Origin: Domibacillus indicus
Lineage (GTDB): Bacteria; Bacillota; Bacilli; Bacillales; Domibacillaceae
Length of the DNA stretch: 55,031 nucleotides
Assembly: GCF_023715895.1 (NCBI RefSeq)
Contig: NZ_JAMBOO010000027.1
Coordinates: 1 to 55,031 of the forward strand
Direction of reading: 5' to 3'
This document shows, piece after piece, positions 1-7,476 of the stretch; position 1 is the first letter of the stretch, and every line of letters starts with the position of its first letter. Below the pieces are notes generated by a model that saw only the letters and a program-made list of their open reading frames with translations, was not told the origin of the DNA and made no database searches. A program made the position numbers and the translations under genes.

Positions 1-224
<224 letters not shown>

Positions 225-352
225 GTGTTTGACTTGCTCATTTGTTCCCATTAAAACACGGGGTGTTTTTAATGGAAGATAAAAATTTAAAACGTTGACG
301 TTTTTATTGATTTTGTTCAGTTTTCAATGTTCAATGCATTGCTCAATAGCAA
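225..352 (-). other. 16S precursor leader with boxA-like motif and processing hairpin
   Basis: This is the transcribed leader between the rRNA promoter and mature 16S. On the minus strand it carries a boxA-like antitermination segment, TTGAAAACTGAAC, around 312..332. A 12-bp hairpin (arms 248..259 and 264..275) sits close to the 16S 5' end and would suit processing or leader folding. No coding capacity is seen. The rest of the 322-nt gap between 16S and pdaB holds the rRNA promoter and AT-rich sequence upstream of pdaB. Confidence 0.6.
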
Positions 353-359
353 CTTTTAT

Positions 360-389
360 ATAATATCATTCTGCCTCGTTATGTGTCAA
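360..389 (-). promoter_or_regulatory. sigma-A promoter of the rRNA operon
   Basis: On the minus strand, -35 TTGACA (384..389) and -10 TATTAT (360..365) are separated by 18 nt. It lies about 135 nt upstream of mature 16S with a T/A-rich stretch upstream, as expected for an rRNA P2-type promoter. A further upstream promoter would lie around 450..476, where only TTGACC is seen and no convincing -10. Confidence 0.75.
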
Positions 390-546
390 CACTTTTTTTT
401 AAAATGTTTTTTCGACATTTGTTTCTTGTAACGGGCAAGATTTAATTTACCATGCATACAATCAAATGGTCAATAGTTTTTCTTCTTTTTTTTATTTTTT
501 TTCATATACTTTGTCAAATCACTTTAAAACGGAGGCTGAAGCCGCG

Positions 547-1230
547 ATGCCTTGGTTATTTATTCGACTCAAACAATTAAAATGGGCTGTTCTCTTTCTT
601 TCTTCCGTCACCATGGGTTTCGTCATCATGTCTCCGCCTGCTGAGCAGCCGGCCATTTCATTCGCCGGGCAGCCAGCTGCCATTTATAAAGGCAACGAGC
701 ACATTGCCTTAACCGTAAACGTAGATTCCTCTTCAAAAAATACGTCCAAGCTTGTGAACATATTCATCGACCAGAAAGTGACGGCTTCTTTTTTTGTCAC
801 ATCGTCCTGGCTGAAAAAACATCCAAAAACCGCAAAATTATTAGTCGATCGGGCTTTTGATATTGGAGTGCTGTTGACAGATGTTTCAGACGATCAGGCA
901 GTGGAAAAAGAAATTGCCGCTGTCCAAAAGATATTAAGCACCTACGGAAAGAACTCCCTTCTCTTTATACGAGCAGCTGAAGATACGGGAGAATTACCGG
1001 ACATGCCCGCTGCCCAAGGTTATTTAGCTGTTCAATGGAGCGTGAATTTAGCAGACCAGCCGCCTTCAGAATTGGTGCGTCATGTTGATGAAGGAGATAT
1101 TATTCTTCTCAATCCGCAGGAGGATCTCCGTGTAACGAAGAAATGGCTGCCTCTTTTACTAACAAAGAAAAAAGTCATCAGCTTATCGGAAATGGCTGGC
1201 GGCCGGGCACAAGTAGAATATATCCCTTAA
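547..1230 (+). CDS. pdaB: PdaB-like polysaccharide deacetylase fold protein, catalytic motifs lost
   Basis: The 227-residue protein is encoded divergently from the 16S gene and convergently with kbaA, exactly the position of B. subtilis pdaB. An N-terminal membrane segment (about residues 13-29, AVLFLSSVTMGFVIM) is followed by a NodB-like domain. The family acts on peptidoglycan or cortex during sporulation. Alignable landmarks with PdaB are AIYKG, IALT, ASFFVTSSW, KHP, IG, QWSVN and EGDIILL. The functional motifs are changed: TFD is TVN, GHQIG is AFDIG, RPP is RAA, and the final LLH is LLN. Both the metal or base Asp and the late His are therefore gone, and it is probably not an active deacetylase. 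The start at 547 is chosen because GGAGG (531..535) lies 11 nt upstream; a longer reading from 466 has no ribosome binding site and lacks family similarity. Assignment is by position and weak similarity. Confidence 0.75.
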   Translation: MPWLFIRLKQLKWAVLFLSSVTMGFVIMSPPAEQPAISFAGQPAAIYKGNEHIALTVNVDSSSKNTSKLVNIFIDQKVTASFFVTSSWLKKHPKTAKLLVDRAFDIGVLLTDVSDDQAVEKEIAAVQKILSTYGKNSLLFIRAAEDTGELPDMPAAQGYLAVQWSVNLADQPPSELVRHVDEGDIILLNPQEDLRVTKKWLPLLLTKKKVISLSEMAGGRAQVEYIP

Positions 1231-1273
1231 AAAACCCTGAAAGCAGTTTGTTATGCTGCTTTCAGGGTTTTTT
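1231..1273. terminator. Bidirectional terminator between pdaB-like gene and kbaA
   Basis: A 16-bp stem (arms 1231..1246 and 1256..1271) around a 9-nt loop has A-tract and T-tract flanks on both sides, so it can end transcription from either strand. It begins at the pdaB stop codon. The kbaA stop codon lies in the loop and the last kbaA codons (A, A, K and on) in the right-hand arm. Confidence 0.9.
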
Positions 1274-1853
1274 GATTATATTTAGGGAGCATCAGCAGCT
1301 GAAAAGCGTTGCACGGCAGCAAAGTAAAAAGCATTAAATACAACCAGCTTTCTTCGTTTGCCTGCAGAACAGGAAGCCATTCAAGCGTTGTCACAACGAC
1401 CATAAAAAACAGAGCCGCCACAAATACATTCCTGTTCCTGCCTCTTGCTTTTTGGTAAGCGGTCACAATTCCAACGAGAAGAAGAATCGCAGCGAGCAAG
1501 ATGTAGGAAGCGATCGTTTCTCCGCTGCTGAATGCTTGAAAGCGGAAATAAACGAGATCAAATAATACAACGGCAATAAGCGCTGTTTGAATAAACCCCC
1601 AATAAGACTTGAACAGTCCAAGACCAAACTGGTGAATTGTTAAGTATGCAAAAAACCCCATTTGGCTGATTACACTGAAGGTAAAGCCGACTCCAATAAG
1701 CCATGTTAAAACCGATAGTACTTCTCCCCACTCTCCGTTTGCAAACAACGGAGCAAATTCATTCCAGCGGATGATAAAACCTAGGATACCTGTTGCGGCC
1801 CCGCCAATGAGCAGCGTATGTGTAAAAAAACGGATCCAATTTCGTATACCCAC
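1251..1853 (-). CDS. kbaA: KbaA, KinB-signalling pathway activator in sporulation
   Basis: The 200-residue integral membrane protein matches KbaA, needed for KinB histidine kinase activity at sporulation onset. Several hydrophobic helices are visible: residues about 8-26, 40-60, 60-80, 85-105, 115-135 and 150-190. The motif FSVISQMGFFAYLTIHQFGLG and the C-terminal VVTTLEWLPVL and NAFQLLMLPK are characteristic. The first 14 residues of the open frame are excluded: GTG at 1853 has GGGAGGA seven nt upstream and gives the family length of about 198. It sits directly after the salA terminator; gerD, which separates salA and kbaA in B. subtilis, is missing. The last codons form part of the shared terminator. 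Its presence implies a KinB-like kinase elsewhere. Confidence 0.9.
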   Translation of the reverse strand: MGIRNWIRFFTHTLLIGGAATGILGFIIRWNEFAPLFANGEWGEVLSVLTWLIGVGFTFSVISQMGFFAYLTIHQFGLGLFKSYWGFIQTALIAVVLFDLVYFRFQAFSSGETIASYILLAAILLLVGIVTAYQKARGRNRNVFVAALFFMVVVTTLEWLPVLQANEESWLYLMLFTLLPCNAFQLLMLPKYNQKTLKAA

Positions 1854-1935
1854 ACAAAATTCCTCCCGTATGTTCGTCTTCTTCGATTGTACCAAGACAT
1901 GCCTTCCTGCACCATGAACATTTTTTGACCGTCAT

Positions 1936-1966
1936 AAAAAAAGCTTCTGGGCCGAAGCCCAAAAGC
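1936..1966 (-). terminator. Intrinsic terminator after salA
   Basis: On the minus strand a 10-bp stem with one mismatch (GCTTTTGGGC with GCCCAGAAGC), capped by a UUCG tetraloop, is followed by seven T residues. It begins three nt after the salA stop codon and separates salA from kbaA. Confidence 0.92.
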
Positions 1967-1968
1967 GT

Positions 1969-3030
1969 TTAGTTAGATCCAATTTTTTGATCGAGCTTTT
2001 TAGCAATATCCAGATAAATCGAGCCAAGCCGATGATCCTCCGCATAAACAGATGGAGCAAAATCTTTCTCATCCCAGTCCGGCTGCTGCAGCGGAAGGCG
2101 GCCGAGCACTTCTGTGCGCAACTCATCAGCGAGCTTGTCTCCTCCACCGCGTCCAAAAATGTACTCTTTTTCACCTGTTGTTTTGCTTTCAAAGTAAGCC
2201 ATGTTCTCGATAACACCGACGACTTCATGATCTGTTTGCAGTGCCATTGCACCAGCACGCGCTGCAACAAAAGCTGCCGTTGGGTGCGGTGTAGTAACAA
2301 TTACTTCTTTACAGCGCGGCAAAATCGTATGTACATCAAGCGCTACATCCCCTGTACCCGGAGGCAGATCCAATAGGAGGTAATCGAGATCTCCCCATTC
2401 TACTTCCGAGAAAAAGTTATTCAGCATTTTGCCAAGCATAGGGCCGCGCCAAATAACCGGAGCGTTATCGTCTACAAAAAAGCCCATCGAAATGACTTTA
2501 ACGTCAAAACGGTCAACCGGATAAATCTTTTGGCCGCGGACTACTGGACGTGTCGTGATTCCCATCATATCCGGCACACTAAATCCGTAAATATCGGCGT
2601 CTATAAGACCCACTTTTTTGCCAAGGCGTGCAAGCGAAACAGCAAGGTTTACCGATACAGTTGATTTACCGACCCCGCCTTTTCCGCTCGCGATCGCCAG
2701 GAAGGTTGTTTCGCTGTTTGGAGACAGAAGGCCTTCATCCTGTCCTGCTGCATCTGCTCCGCGAAATTGGGCAATTCTTTCCTCAGACAATTGTTTAAAT
2801 CGGATGCCGACTGTTTCCACACCCGCTTCTTTTAACGCATTTACAATTCGCATTTGCAGCTGAAGCTGTTCCGGTGTACCCGTTTGTGCAATTGCGATCT
2901 TAACACTGACATGGTTTTTTTCTTCTTTAATGGATACCTCTTCAAGACCCCCTGTTTCGGATAGCTTTTTATGTAAAAAAGGGTCTTCAAGAGTATTCAC
3001 GATATCACGTACCTGTGCTTCTGTCATCAT
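1969..3030 (-). CDS. salA: SalA/Mrp family iron-sulfur carrier-type P-loop ATPase
   Basis: The 353-residue Mrp/ApbC family protein has an N-terminal MIP18-like (DUF59) domain, residues about 1-85 (EAQVRDIVNTLEDPFL), then a ParA/MinD-type ATPase domain. The deviant Walker A SGKGGVGKST is followed by the IDADIYG switch and the DLPPGTGD motif. In B. subtilis SalA is an ATP-binding regulator that represses scoC; Mrp homologues carry Fe-S clusters, but the usual C-terminal CxxC is not visible here, as in SalA. The ATG at 3030 is preferred over the first ATG, which lies inside the AAAGGATGG ribosome binding site; 3027 is also possible. A candidate promoter lies at 3070..3078 and a terminator follows the stop. 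Confidence 0.93.
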   Translation of the reverse strand: MMTEAQVRDIVNTLEDPFLHKKLSETGGLEEVSIKEEKNHVSVKIAIAQTGTPEQLQLQMRIVNALKEAGVETVGIRFKQLSEERIAQFRGADAAGQDEGLLSPNSETTFLAIASGKGGVGKSTVSVNLAVSLARLGKKVGLIDADIYGFSVPDMMGITTRPVVRGQKIYPVDRFDVKVISMGFFVDDNAPVIWRGPMLGKMLNNFFSEVEWGDLDYLLLDLPPGTGDVALDVHTILPRCKEVIVTTPHPTAAFVAARAGAMALQTDHEVVGVIENMAYFESKTTGEKEYIFGRGGGDKLADELRTEVLGRLPLQQPDWDEKDFAPSVYAEDHRLGSIYLDIAKKLDQKIGSN

Positions 3031-3069
3031 CAGTGGCACCATCCTTTGACTGTAGTATTCTCATTATTC

Positions 3070-3078
3070 AGTATAGCA
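3070..3078 (-). promoter_or_regulatory. Candidate extended -10 promoter for salA
   Basis: On the minus strand TGCTATACT gives a -10 TATACT (3070..3075) with the extended TGn element. It lies about 40 nt upstream of the salA start, in the short gap after cwlD. No good -35 is present 17 nt upstream. Confidence 0.5.
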
Positions 3079-3105
3079 CACTCTCTGTGGATTGTTAGGA
3101 AACGG

Positions 3106-3786
3106 TTACTTCCCGTCTACGTAACGTAAAATGCCCCGGGAAATAGCCGCTGCTGTTTTCTCCTGATAGCTTTCACTTTCAAGAAGCCGGCGTTCGGCAG
3201 GGTTAGATAGAAAGCCGATCTCGACAAGCGCACCGGGAACATCCGCTTCCTTTAAAACAAAAACATGTCCGATCTCTGCCGGCTTCCGGTCCGTATTACC
3301 CAGGTTGCCAACCAGTTCGTTTTGGATGGCTGTTGCAATCTGTTTGTTTTGAGACATATGAGGCGAGTAAAAAGTCTGCGCGCCCCGCCATTGTTCTGCT
3401 GGAATCGCATTTAAGTGCACGCTGATAAACAGGTCTGCCCCCGACTCGTTAATCAGCTGCTTTCTTTTGCGCAGATCCTCAGTTTTTCGCGTACGGACGC
3501 TTTCTGTTTCTCCCCCGGCTAAATCTTTATCTTTTTCCCTCGTCATGAGGACAACCGCGCCTTGTCCATTTAAATACTCTCTCAGCTTCTCTGAAACAGA
3601 CAGGGCAATGTCCTTCTCTAGTGCCGGCTCACTTCCCGCGCCGCCGTCCATTCCTCCATGCCCCGGATCAATCATAATCGTCATTCCGGTAAGCGGAGGA
3701 CGCCAATCATTAAACACCGGCTTGACTCCTTGATATAAAAAAGCAGCAGCCGCTGCGAGCATCAGAACGAAAATAAGCTTTTTCAT
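3106..3786 (-). CDS. cwlD: CwlD germination-specific N-acetylmuramoyl-L-alanine amidase
   Basis: The 226-residue Amidase_3 family enzyme acts with PdaA to make muramic-delta-lactam in the spore cortex. A signal-anchor helix occupies residues about 2-18 (KKLIFVLMLAAAAAFLY). The zinc ligands and catalytic residues are intact: His in DPGHGGMDGG, Glu in the ALEKDIAL segment, His in SVHLNA and Glu in VEIGFLSN. The start at 3786 has GGAGGG six to seven nt upstream; the longer frame to 3810 does not. It follows the rpsI terminator, so it needs its own promoter; a sigma-E-like -10 (CATATAGT, about 45 nt upstream) is visible but the -35 is poor. ybaJ and ybaK, which lie between rpsI and cwlD in B. subtilis, are absent. 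Confidence 0.95.
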   Translation of the reverse strand: MKKLIFVLMLAAAAAFLYQGVKPVFNDWRPPLTGMTIMIDPGHGGMDGGAGSEPALEKDIALSVSEKLREYLNGQGAVVLMTREKDKDLAGGETESVRTRKTEDLRKRKQLINESGADLFISVHLNAIPAEQWRGAQTFYSPHMSQNKQIATAIQNELVGNLGNTDRKPAEIGHVFVLKEADVPGALVEIGFLSNPAERRLLESESYQEKTAAAISRGILRYVDGK

Positions 3787-3841
3787 CGCTTTCCCTCCTG
3801 TCACGACCACTATATGTAGAAAAACCGGCTCACATGAAAGA

Positions 3842-3867
3842 ATCCTTTCCCGTTATCAGGAAAGGAT
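3842..3867. other. Nine-bp hairpin upstream of cwlD
   Basis: A perfect inverted repeat (ATCCTTTCC and GGAAAGGAT, loop 8 nt) lies between the rpsI terminators and the cwlD start. On the minus strand it is followed by TTCTTTC, too weak for a confident terminator. It may be a second read-through stop or a leader structure of cwlD. Confidence 0.5.
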
Positions 3868-3914
3868 GACTGATTGATCTATTTAAGCCGTTCCAGAAGC
3901 CTTATGAGAGCTGC

Positions 3915-3977
3915 TTTATCCAGCTGGAGAGCGCTGGATAAATAAAAAAGACTCCCAGCCAAAAAGCTGAGAGTCTT
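3915..3977 (-). terminator. Tandem terminator hairpins after rpsI
   Basis: The first hairpin met by polymerase has a stem of AAGACTCTCAGC against GCTGGGAGTCTT (3948..3977) followed by a T-rich run, which is a standard intrinsic terminator. It is followed at once by a perfect 10-bp hairpin (3915..3924 with 3933..3942, TTTATCCAGC/GCTGGATAAA) that overlaps the T-run. Together they close the rplM-rpsI transcript. Confidence 0.88.
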
Positions 3978-3990
3978 CCAAACGTAAAAA

Positions 3991-4389
3991 TTAACGTTTT
4001 GAGAACTGAGGTGCGCGACGAGCGCCTTTAAGACCGTATTTTTTACGTTCTTTCGCACGTGCATCACGTGTAAGGTAGCCAGCACGTTTTAGTGTTGGAC
4101 GGAATTCTGGGTCAGCTTGCAGAAGAGCACGCGCGATGCCGTGACGGATCGCTCCCGCTTGTCCTGTGTAGCCGCCTCCGTTTACATTTACGTGTACATC
4201 GTAGCTGTTTACTGTTTCAGTCGCAACAAGCGGCTGGTTGATCACAGTGCGCAGCGCTTCGAATGGAATATAATCTTCAGCAGTACGGCCGTTGATGATG
4301 ATTTTACCTTCGCCTGGTACTAGACGTACGCGGGCTACTGAACTTTTACGGCGTCCTGTGCCTAAGTATTGAACTTGTGACAATGTCAT
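3991..4389 (-). CDS. rpsI: 30S ribosomal protein S9
   Basis: The 132-residue uS9 has the family's [19 protein letters not shown]-terminus and the basic C-terminal tail ending in QFSKR, which reaches the P-site tRNA anticodon loop. Length is normal. It lies 22 nt after rplM, the conserved L13-S9 pair, shares the rplM promoter and leader, and ends in the tandem hairpins at 3915..3977. The start ATG has a GGAGG-type site about seven nt upstream (AAAAGGAGGAAATG). Confidence 0.98.
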   Translation of the reverse strand: MTLSQVQYLGTGRRKSSVARVRLVPGEGKIIINGRTAEDYIPFEALRTVINQPLVATETVNSYDVHVNVNGGGYTGQAGAIRHGIARALLQADPEFRPTLKRAGYLTRDARAKERKKYGLKGARRAPQFSKR

Positions 4390-4411
4390 TTCCTCCTTTT
4401 AGTTAAATAAA

Positions 4412-4849
4412 TTATCCGCGAAGTTCGTAAACTTCTGGTTGTTGTGCTTCGTGTTTGTGTTCTGCTCCAGCGTAAACGTGAAGTTTCTTGAACATTTGAC
4501 GACCTAAAGAACCTTTTGGAAGCATGCCTTTGATTGCAAGCTCAAGCATTCTTTCAGGGTTTTTCTCACGCATTTGACCAGCAGTTGTTGATTTCAAACC
4601 ACCTGGATACATGCTGTGACGGTAGTAGATTTTCCCTTGAAGTTTGTTACCTGTTAATTCGATTTTAGATGCATTGATGATGATCACGTGATCGCCTGTG
4701 TCAACATGTGGTGTGAAAGTTGGTTTATGTTTGCCGCGCAAAATAGATGCTACTTCGCTTGAAAGACGGCCCAATGTTTTGCCTTCAGCATCGATCACGA
4801 ACCATTTACGCTCGATTTCGCTTGCTTTCGCCATATAAGTCGTACGCAT
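4412..4849 (-). CDS. rplM: 50S ribosomal protein L13
   Basis: The 145-residue uL13 is an early-assembling 23S rRNA-binding protein. Recognised from [40 protein letters not shown] and from [20 protein letters not shown]. Length is normal for Bacillus. The start follows AGGAGGGTAAATA. It is the first gene of the rplM-rpsI unit with a strong promoter (4951..4979) and a structured leader that probably mediates L13 autoregulation. Confidence 0.98.
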   Translation of the reverse strand: MRTTYMAKASEIERKWFVIDAEGKTLGRLSSEVASILRGKHKPTFTPHVDTGDHVIIINASKIELTGNKLQGKIYYRHSMYPGGLKSTTAGQMREKNPERMLELAIKGMLPKGSLGRQMFKKLHVYAGAEHKHEAQQPEVYELRG

Positions 4850-4945
4850 TATTTACCCTCCTGATTTGTTTGTATTTTACGGTTCCATGTATTTATATCA
4901 CGAATAAGTTTCCGGGGCTTATCGTGGGGTCAAATAACATACCAT
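4850..4945 (-). ncRNA. L13-type ribosomal protein leader of rplM-rpsI
   Basis: The transcribed leader between the promoter and rplM contains GACCCCACGATAAG and a hairpin with arms CACGATAAG and CTTATTCGTG (4899..4926). This resembles the known Firmicute L13 leader family by position and by its purine-rich loop (CCCCGGAAA). No terminator is seen, so control would be translational or by structure. The family assignment rests on recognition, not on a covariance search. Confidence 0.65.
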
Positions 4946-4950
4946 ATGCT

Positions 4951-4979
4951 ATAATATACCGCTTGTTATTCATTGTCAA
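4951..4979 (-). promoter_or_regulatory. sigma-A promoter of rplM-rpsI
   Basis: On the minus strand TTGACA (4974..4979), a 17-nt spacer and TATTAT (4951..4956) form a near-consensus promoter. It sits in the gap after truA and about 100 nt upstream of rplM. Confidence 0.9.
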
Positions 4980-5064
4980 GATAAAATGCAACACTTGGTG
5001 AAGTTGTCACGAAAAGAATTTAAAACACGGCTTTTTTCCGCCCCTTCAAAAGCCGTCAGATGTT

Positions 5065-5805
5065 TTAGTCATAATGAACGGACCATAGATATAATCCTTC
5101 CGCAGGAGCCGTCTGAGCGGCACAATTGCGGTCTCTTGCCGCTAGAATATGAGCCACCTCATCAGGCTCCAGACGCCCGTTTCCGACCTTTATAAGCGTC
5201 CCTGTTATGATCCGGACCATGTTATATAAAAAGCCGGTACCGGAAAAGCGGATTTCCAGATCGTCACCCTGCTCTAAAAATGAAATATCTGTGACAGTCC
5301 GCACTTTATTTTCTTTATCCGTTTTCGTCGAGCAAAAAGAAGTAAAATCATGCTCCCCCAGCAGATGGGCAGCCGCTCGCTTCATTCGTTCAACGTCAAG
5401 CGGATATGGATAATGATAGGCATGCACCGTCCGAAACGGATCACGGTATGGTGTCCGGTAAATACGATAACGGTATTCCTTCCCTGTAACCGAGTAGCGG
5501 GCATGAAAGGTCTCCGGGACTTCCTCGGTCCGCTTAACGGATATATCATCCGGCAGCACCCCGTTTAAAGCACGGGCCCAGCGATCTGCCGGCATTTCAA
5601 TGGGTGTGTCAAAATGAATGATCTGTCCCATTGCATGCACACCTGCATCCGTCCGGCCCGATGCCTGCGTTTTAATCGGAGTCTTTTTATGAATTTTCCA
5701 AAGTGCGCGCTCCACTTCCTGCTGTACAGTCCGGTCCTTCGGCTGTGACTGGTAGCCGGAAAAGCGAGACCCATCATACATTAACTCACATTTAATTCGT
5801 TTCAC
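5065..5805 (-). CDS. truA: TruA tRNA pseudouridine(38-40) synthase
   Basis: The 246-residue enzyme isomerises U38-U40 in the tRNA anticodon arm. The catalytic Asp is in SGRTDAGVHAMGQ (near residue 53), and TruA motifs KEYRYRIY, LLGEHDFTSFC and GTGFLYNMVRIITG follow. The GTG at 5805 is preferred: GGAGGA sits six nt upstream, whereas the ATG at 5811 abuts it, and GTG matches the family N-terminus. It is last of the ecfA1-ecfA2-ecfT-truA cluster, eight nt after ecfT, and is probably co-transcribed with it. Confidence 0.96.
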   Translation of the reverse strand: MKRIKCELMYDGSRFSGYQSQPKDRTVQQEVERALWKIHKKTPIKTQASGRTDAGVHAMGQIIHFDTPIEMPADRWARALNGVLPDDISVKRTEEVPETFHARYSVTGKEYRYRIYRTPYRDPFRTVHAYHYPYPLDVERMKRAAAHLLGEHDFTSFCSTKTDKENKVRTVTDISFLEQGDDLEIRFSGTGFLYNMVRIITGTLIKVGNGRLEPDEVAHILAARDRNCAAQTAPAEGLYLWSVHYD

Positions 5806-5818
5806 GCTCATTCCTCCA

Positions 5819-6616
5819 TCAGCTTCTCAGCCCGACTAAGGCAGATGCCAGCGCTGCTAGAACAAACAGCGCAGCTGTATCCCGCAGATGCCACGCGAGT
5901 ACACGGTATTTGGTGCGTCCTTCGCCTCCGCGGTAGCCCCGCGCTTCCATAGCTACTGCCAGCTCCTCCGCCCGCTTAAAGGCACTGACAAACAGGGGAA
6001 TCAAAAGCGGAATCACGGCCTTAACCCGGCTTGAAACAGACCCGCTTGTAAAATCAGCACCGCGGGCCATCTGGGCTTTCATAATTTTGTCCGTTTCATC
6101 CAGCAGCGTCGGGATAAAGCGCAGAGAAATCGAGATCATCAGTGCCAGCTCATGAACCGGCACTTTCACTCGTTTTAACGGGCCAAACAGTGATTCAATT
6201 CCATCTGTTACGGAAATAGGCGGCGTTGTCAGTGTTAAGAGTGACGTAACAAAGATCAACAGGAGAAAGCGCAGAGAAATAAAAACACCTTTAATAATCC
6301 CGCCTTTATAAATGCTCAAGAACCCCAGCTGAGCCAAAACCTCTCCCTCTTTTGTAAAAAATACATGTATCAAAAAGGTAAAGAGGATAAGAAAAATAAC
6401 CGGTTTTAATCCAGCTATTAAAAAAGCAATCCGTACGTTTGACAGCAGGATAACAACAAGCGTAAACAAGCTCAGCAAAGCATACGTAAGCACATTATTG
6501 GCTAAAAACACGATCAGGACAAAGCCGAAAATAAATAAAAGCTTGGCCCGGGGGTCCATCCGGTGTACAACTGAATCGCCCGGCAGGTAACGTCCTAAAA
6601 TCATTTTTTCCATCAT
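5819..6616 (-). CDS. ecfT: EcfT, transmembrane component of the ECF vitamin/metal transporter module
   Basis: The 265-residue membrane protein is the scaffold coupling EcfA ATPases to substrate-binding S-components that take up vitamins and some metals. It has an N-terminal hydrophobic block (residues about 28-85, three helices), helices near 105-125 and a C-terminal helix at 244-262. The two EcfT coupling signatures are present as MARGADF and MEARGYRGG, each with the Ala-Arg-Gly core. The start overlaps the ecfA2 stop by four nt (ATGA), with GAGGTG upstream, so the two are translationally coupled. No S-component is encoded nearby, consistent with a shared (group II) module. Confidence 0.96.
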   Translation of the reverse strand: MMEKMILGRYLPGDSVVHRMDPRAKLLFIFGFVLIVFLANNVLTYALLSLFTLVVILLSNVRIAFLIAGLKPVIFLILFTFLIHVFFTKEGEVLAQLGFLSIYKGGIIKGVFISLRFLLLIFVTSLLTLTTPPISVTDGIESLFGPLKRVKVPVHELALMISISLRFIPTLLDETDKIMKAQMARGADFTSGSVSSRVKAVIPLLIPLFVSAFKRAEELAVAMEARGYRGGEGRTKYRVLAWHLRDTAALFVLAALASALVGLRS

Positions 6617-7476
6617 GGGCGCTCACCTCGAAGACGGGCTATTTCCTGTGCGAGTTCTTCAGGTGTTAGGCAAAGATGAGGAAGCGGCTGTCCAAGCTTT
6701 TCCTCAAACATATACTGCAGCCGAACCGTCTCCGGCACATCAAGCCCAAGAGCCGTTAAGCTGTCCCGATTCCGGAAAAGCTCCCGCGGCGTACCCGTTT
6801 TCGCAACACGGCCTTTATGCATGACAATCAGCCGGTCTGCATAACGAGCCGCATCTTCCATGCTGTGCGTCACGAGCACGCAGGTCAGGCTGTTTTCTTT
6901 TTTTAACGAATGAAACAGCTCCATGATTTCACGACGCCCGCGCGGATCCAGCCCTGCTGTCGGCTCATCTAATACGAGCACATCCGGCTTCATCGCCAGC
7001 ACGCCGGCAATGGCTACCCGGCGCATTTGCCCGCCTGATAGGTCAAAAGGAGAGCGCTCCAGCACAGATGGCGGAAGCCCCACAAGATGAATCGCTTCAC
7101 GAGCCCGTTTTCTGGCTTCTTCCTCAGATACACCGAAATTCATCGGCCCAAAGCAAATATCCTTTTCTACCGTTTCTTCAAACAGCTGATGCTCTGGAAA
7201 CTGAAACACAATACCGACGCGGCGGCGGACGTCTTTTAAATTCTTTTCTTTCCGGCCGGCGGCAATCGTCCGGTTGCCGACCTCAATTTTGCCTCGCAGC
7301 GGCTGCAGCAGCACATTTAAATGCTGCAGAACCGTCGATTTCCCGGAGCCGGTATGGCCGATTACTGCTACGTATTCACCGGAAGGAATATGAAAGGTGA
7401 CATCTGTAATCGCGAGCCGCTCAAACGGCGTTCCGGCTGCATAACGGTATTCTACTCCGTGAAATTTAATGTCCAT
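6613..7476 (-). CDS. ecfA2: EcfA2 (EcfA') ECF transporter ATPase
   Basis: The 287-residue ABC ATPase pairs with EcfA1 and EcfT. Walker A GHTGSGKST is near residues 41-49, the Q-loop is FQFPEHQLFE, the ABC signature is LSGGQMRRVAIAG, Walker B is VLVLDEPTAGLD and the switch His is in VLVTHSMEDA. The C-terminal extension (about residues 225-287) is typical of EcfA proteins. It overlaps ecfA1 by 25 nt and ecfT by four. The start ATG has GGTGAG six nt upstream inside ecfA1. Confidence 0.97.
   Translation of the reverse strand: MDIKFHGVEYRYAAGTPFERLAITDVTFHIPSGEYVAVIGHTGSGKSTVLQHLNVLLQPLRGKIEVGNRTIAAGRKEKNLKDVRRRVGIVFQFPEHQLFEETVEKDICFGPMNFGVSEEEARKRAREAIHLVGLPPSVLERSPFDLSGGQMRRVAIAGVLAMKPDVLVLDEPTAGLDPRGRREIMELFHSLKKENSLTCVLVTHSMEDAARYADRLIVMHKGRVAKTGTPRELFRNRDSLTALGLDVPETVRLQYMFEEKLGQPLPHLCLTPEELAQEIARLRGERP

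Noticed and set aside
466-546. Upstream extension of the pdaB-like protein
   Set aside because: Poly-T-derived Phe/Ser-rich residues without a ribosome binding site; the GGAGG at 531..535 decides for 547.
3467-3733. Plus-strand open frame opposite cwlD
   Set aside because: Shadow of the cwlD reading frame on the other strand; no ribosome binding site or family features. Similar antisense frames opposite rpoB, rpoC, clpC, fusA and ribosomal genes were rejected for the same reason.
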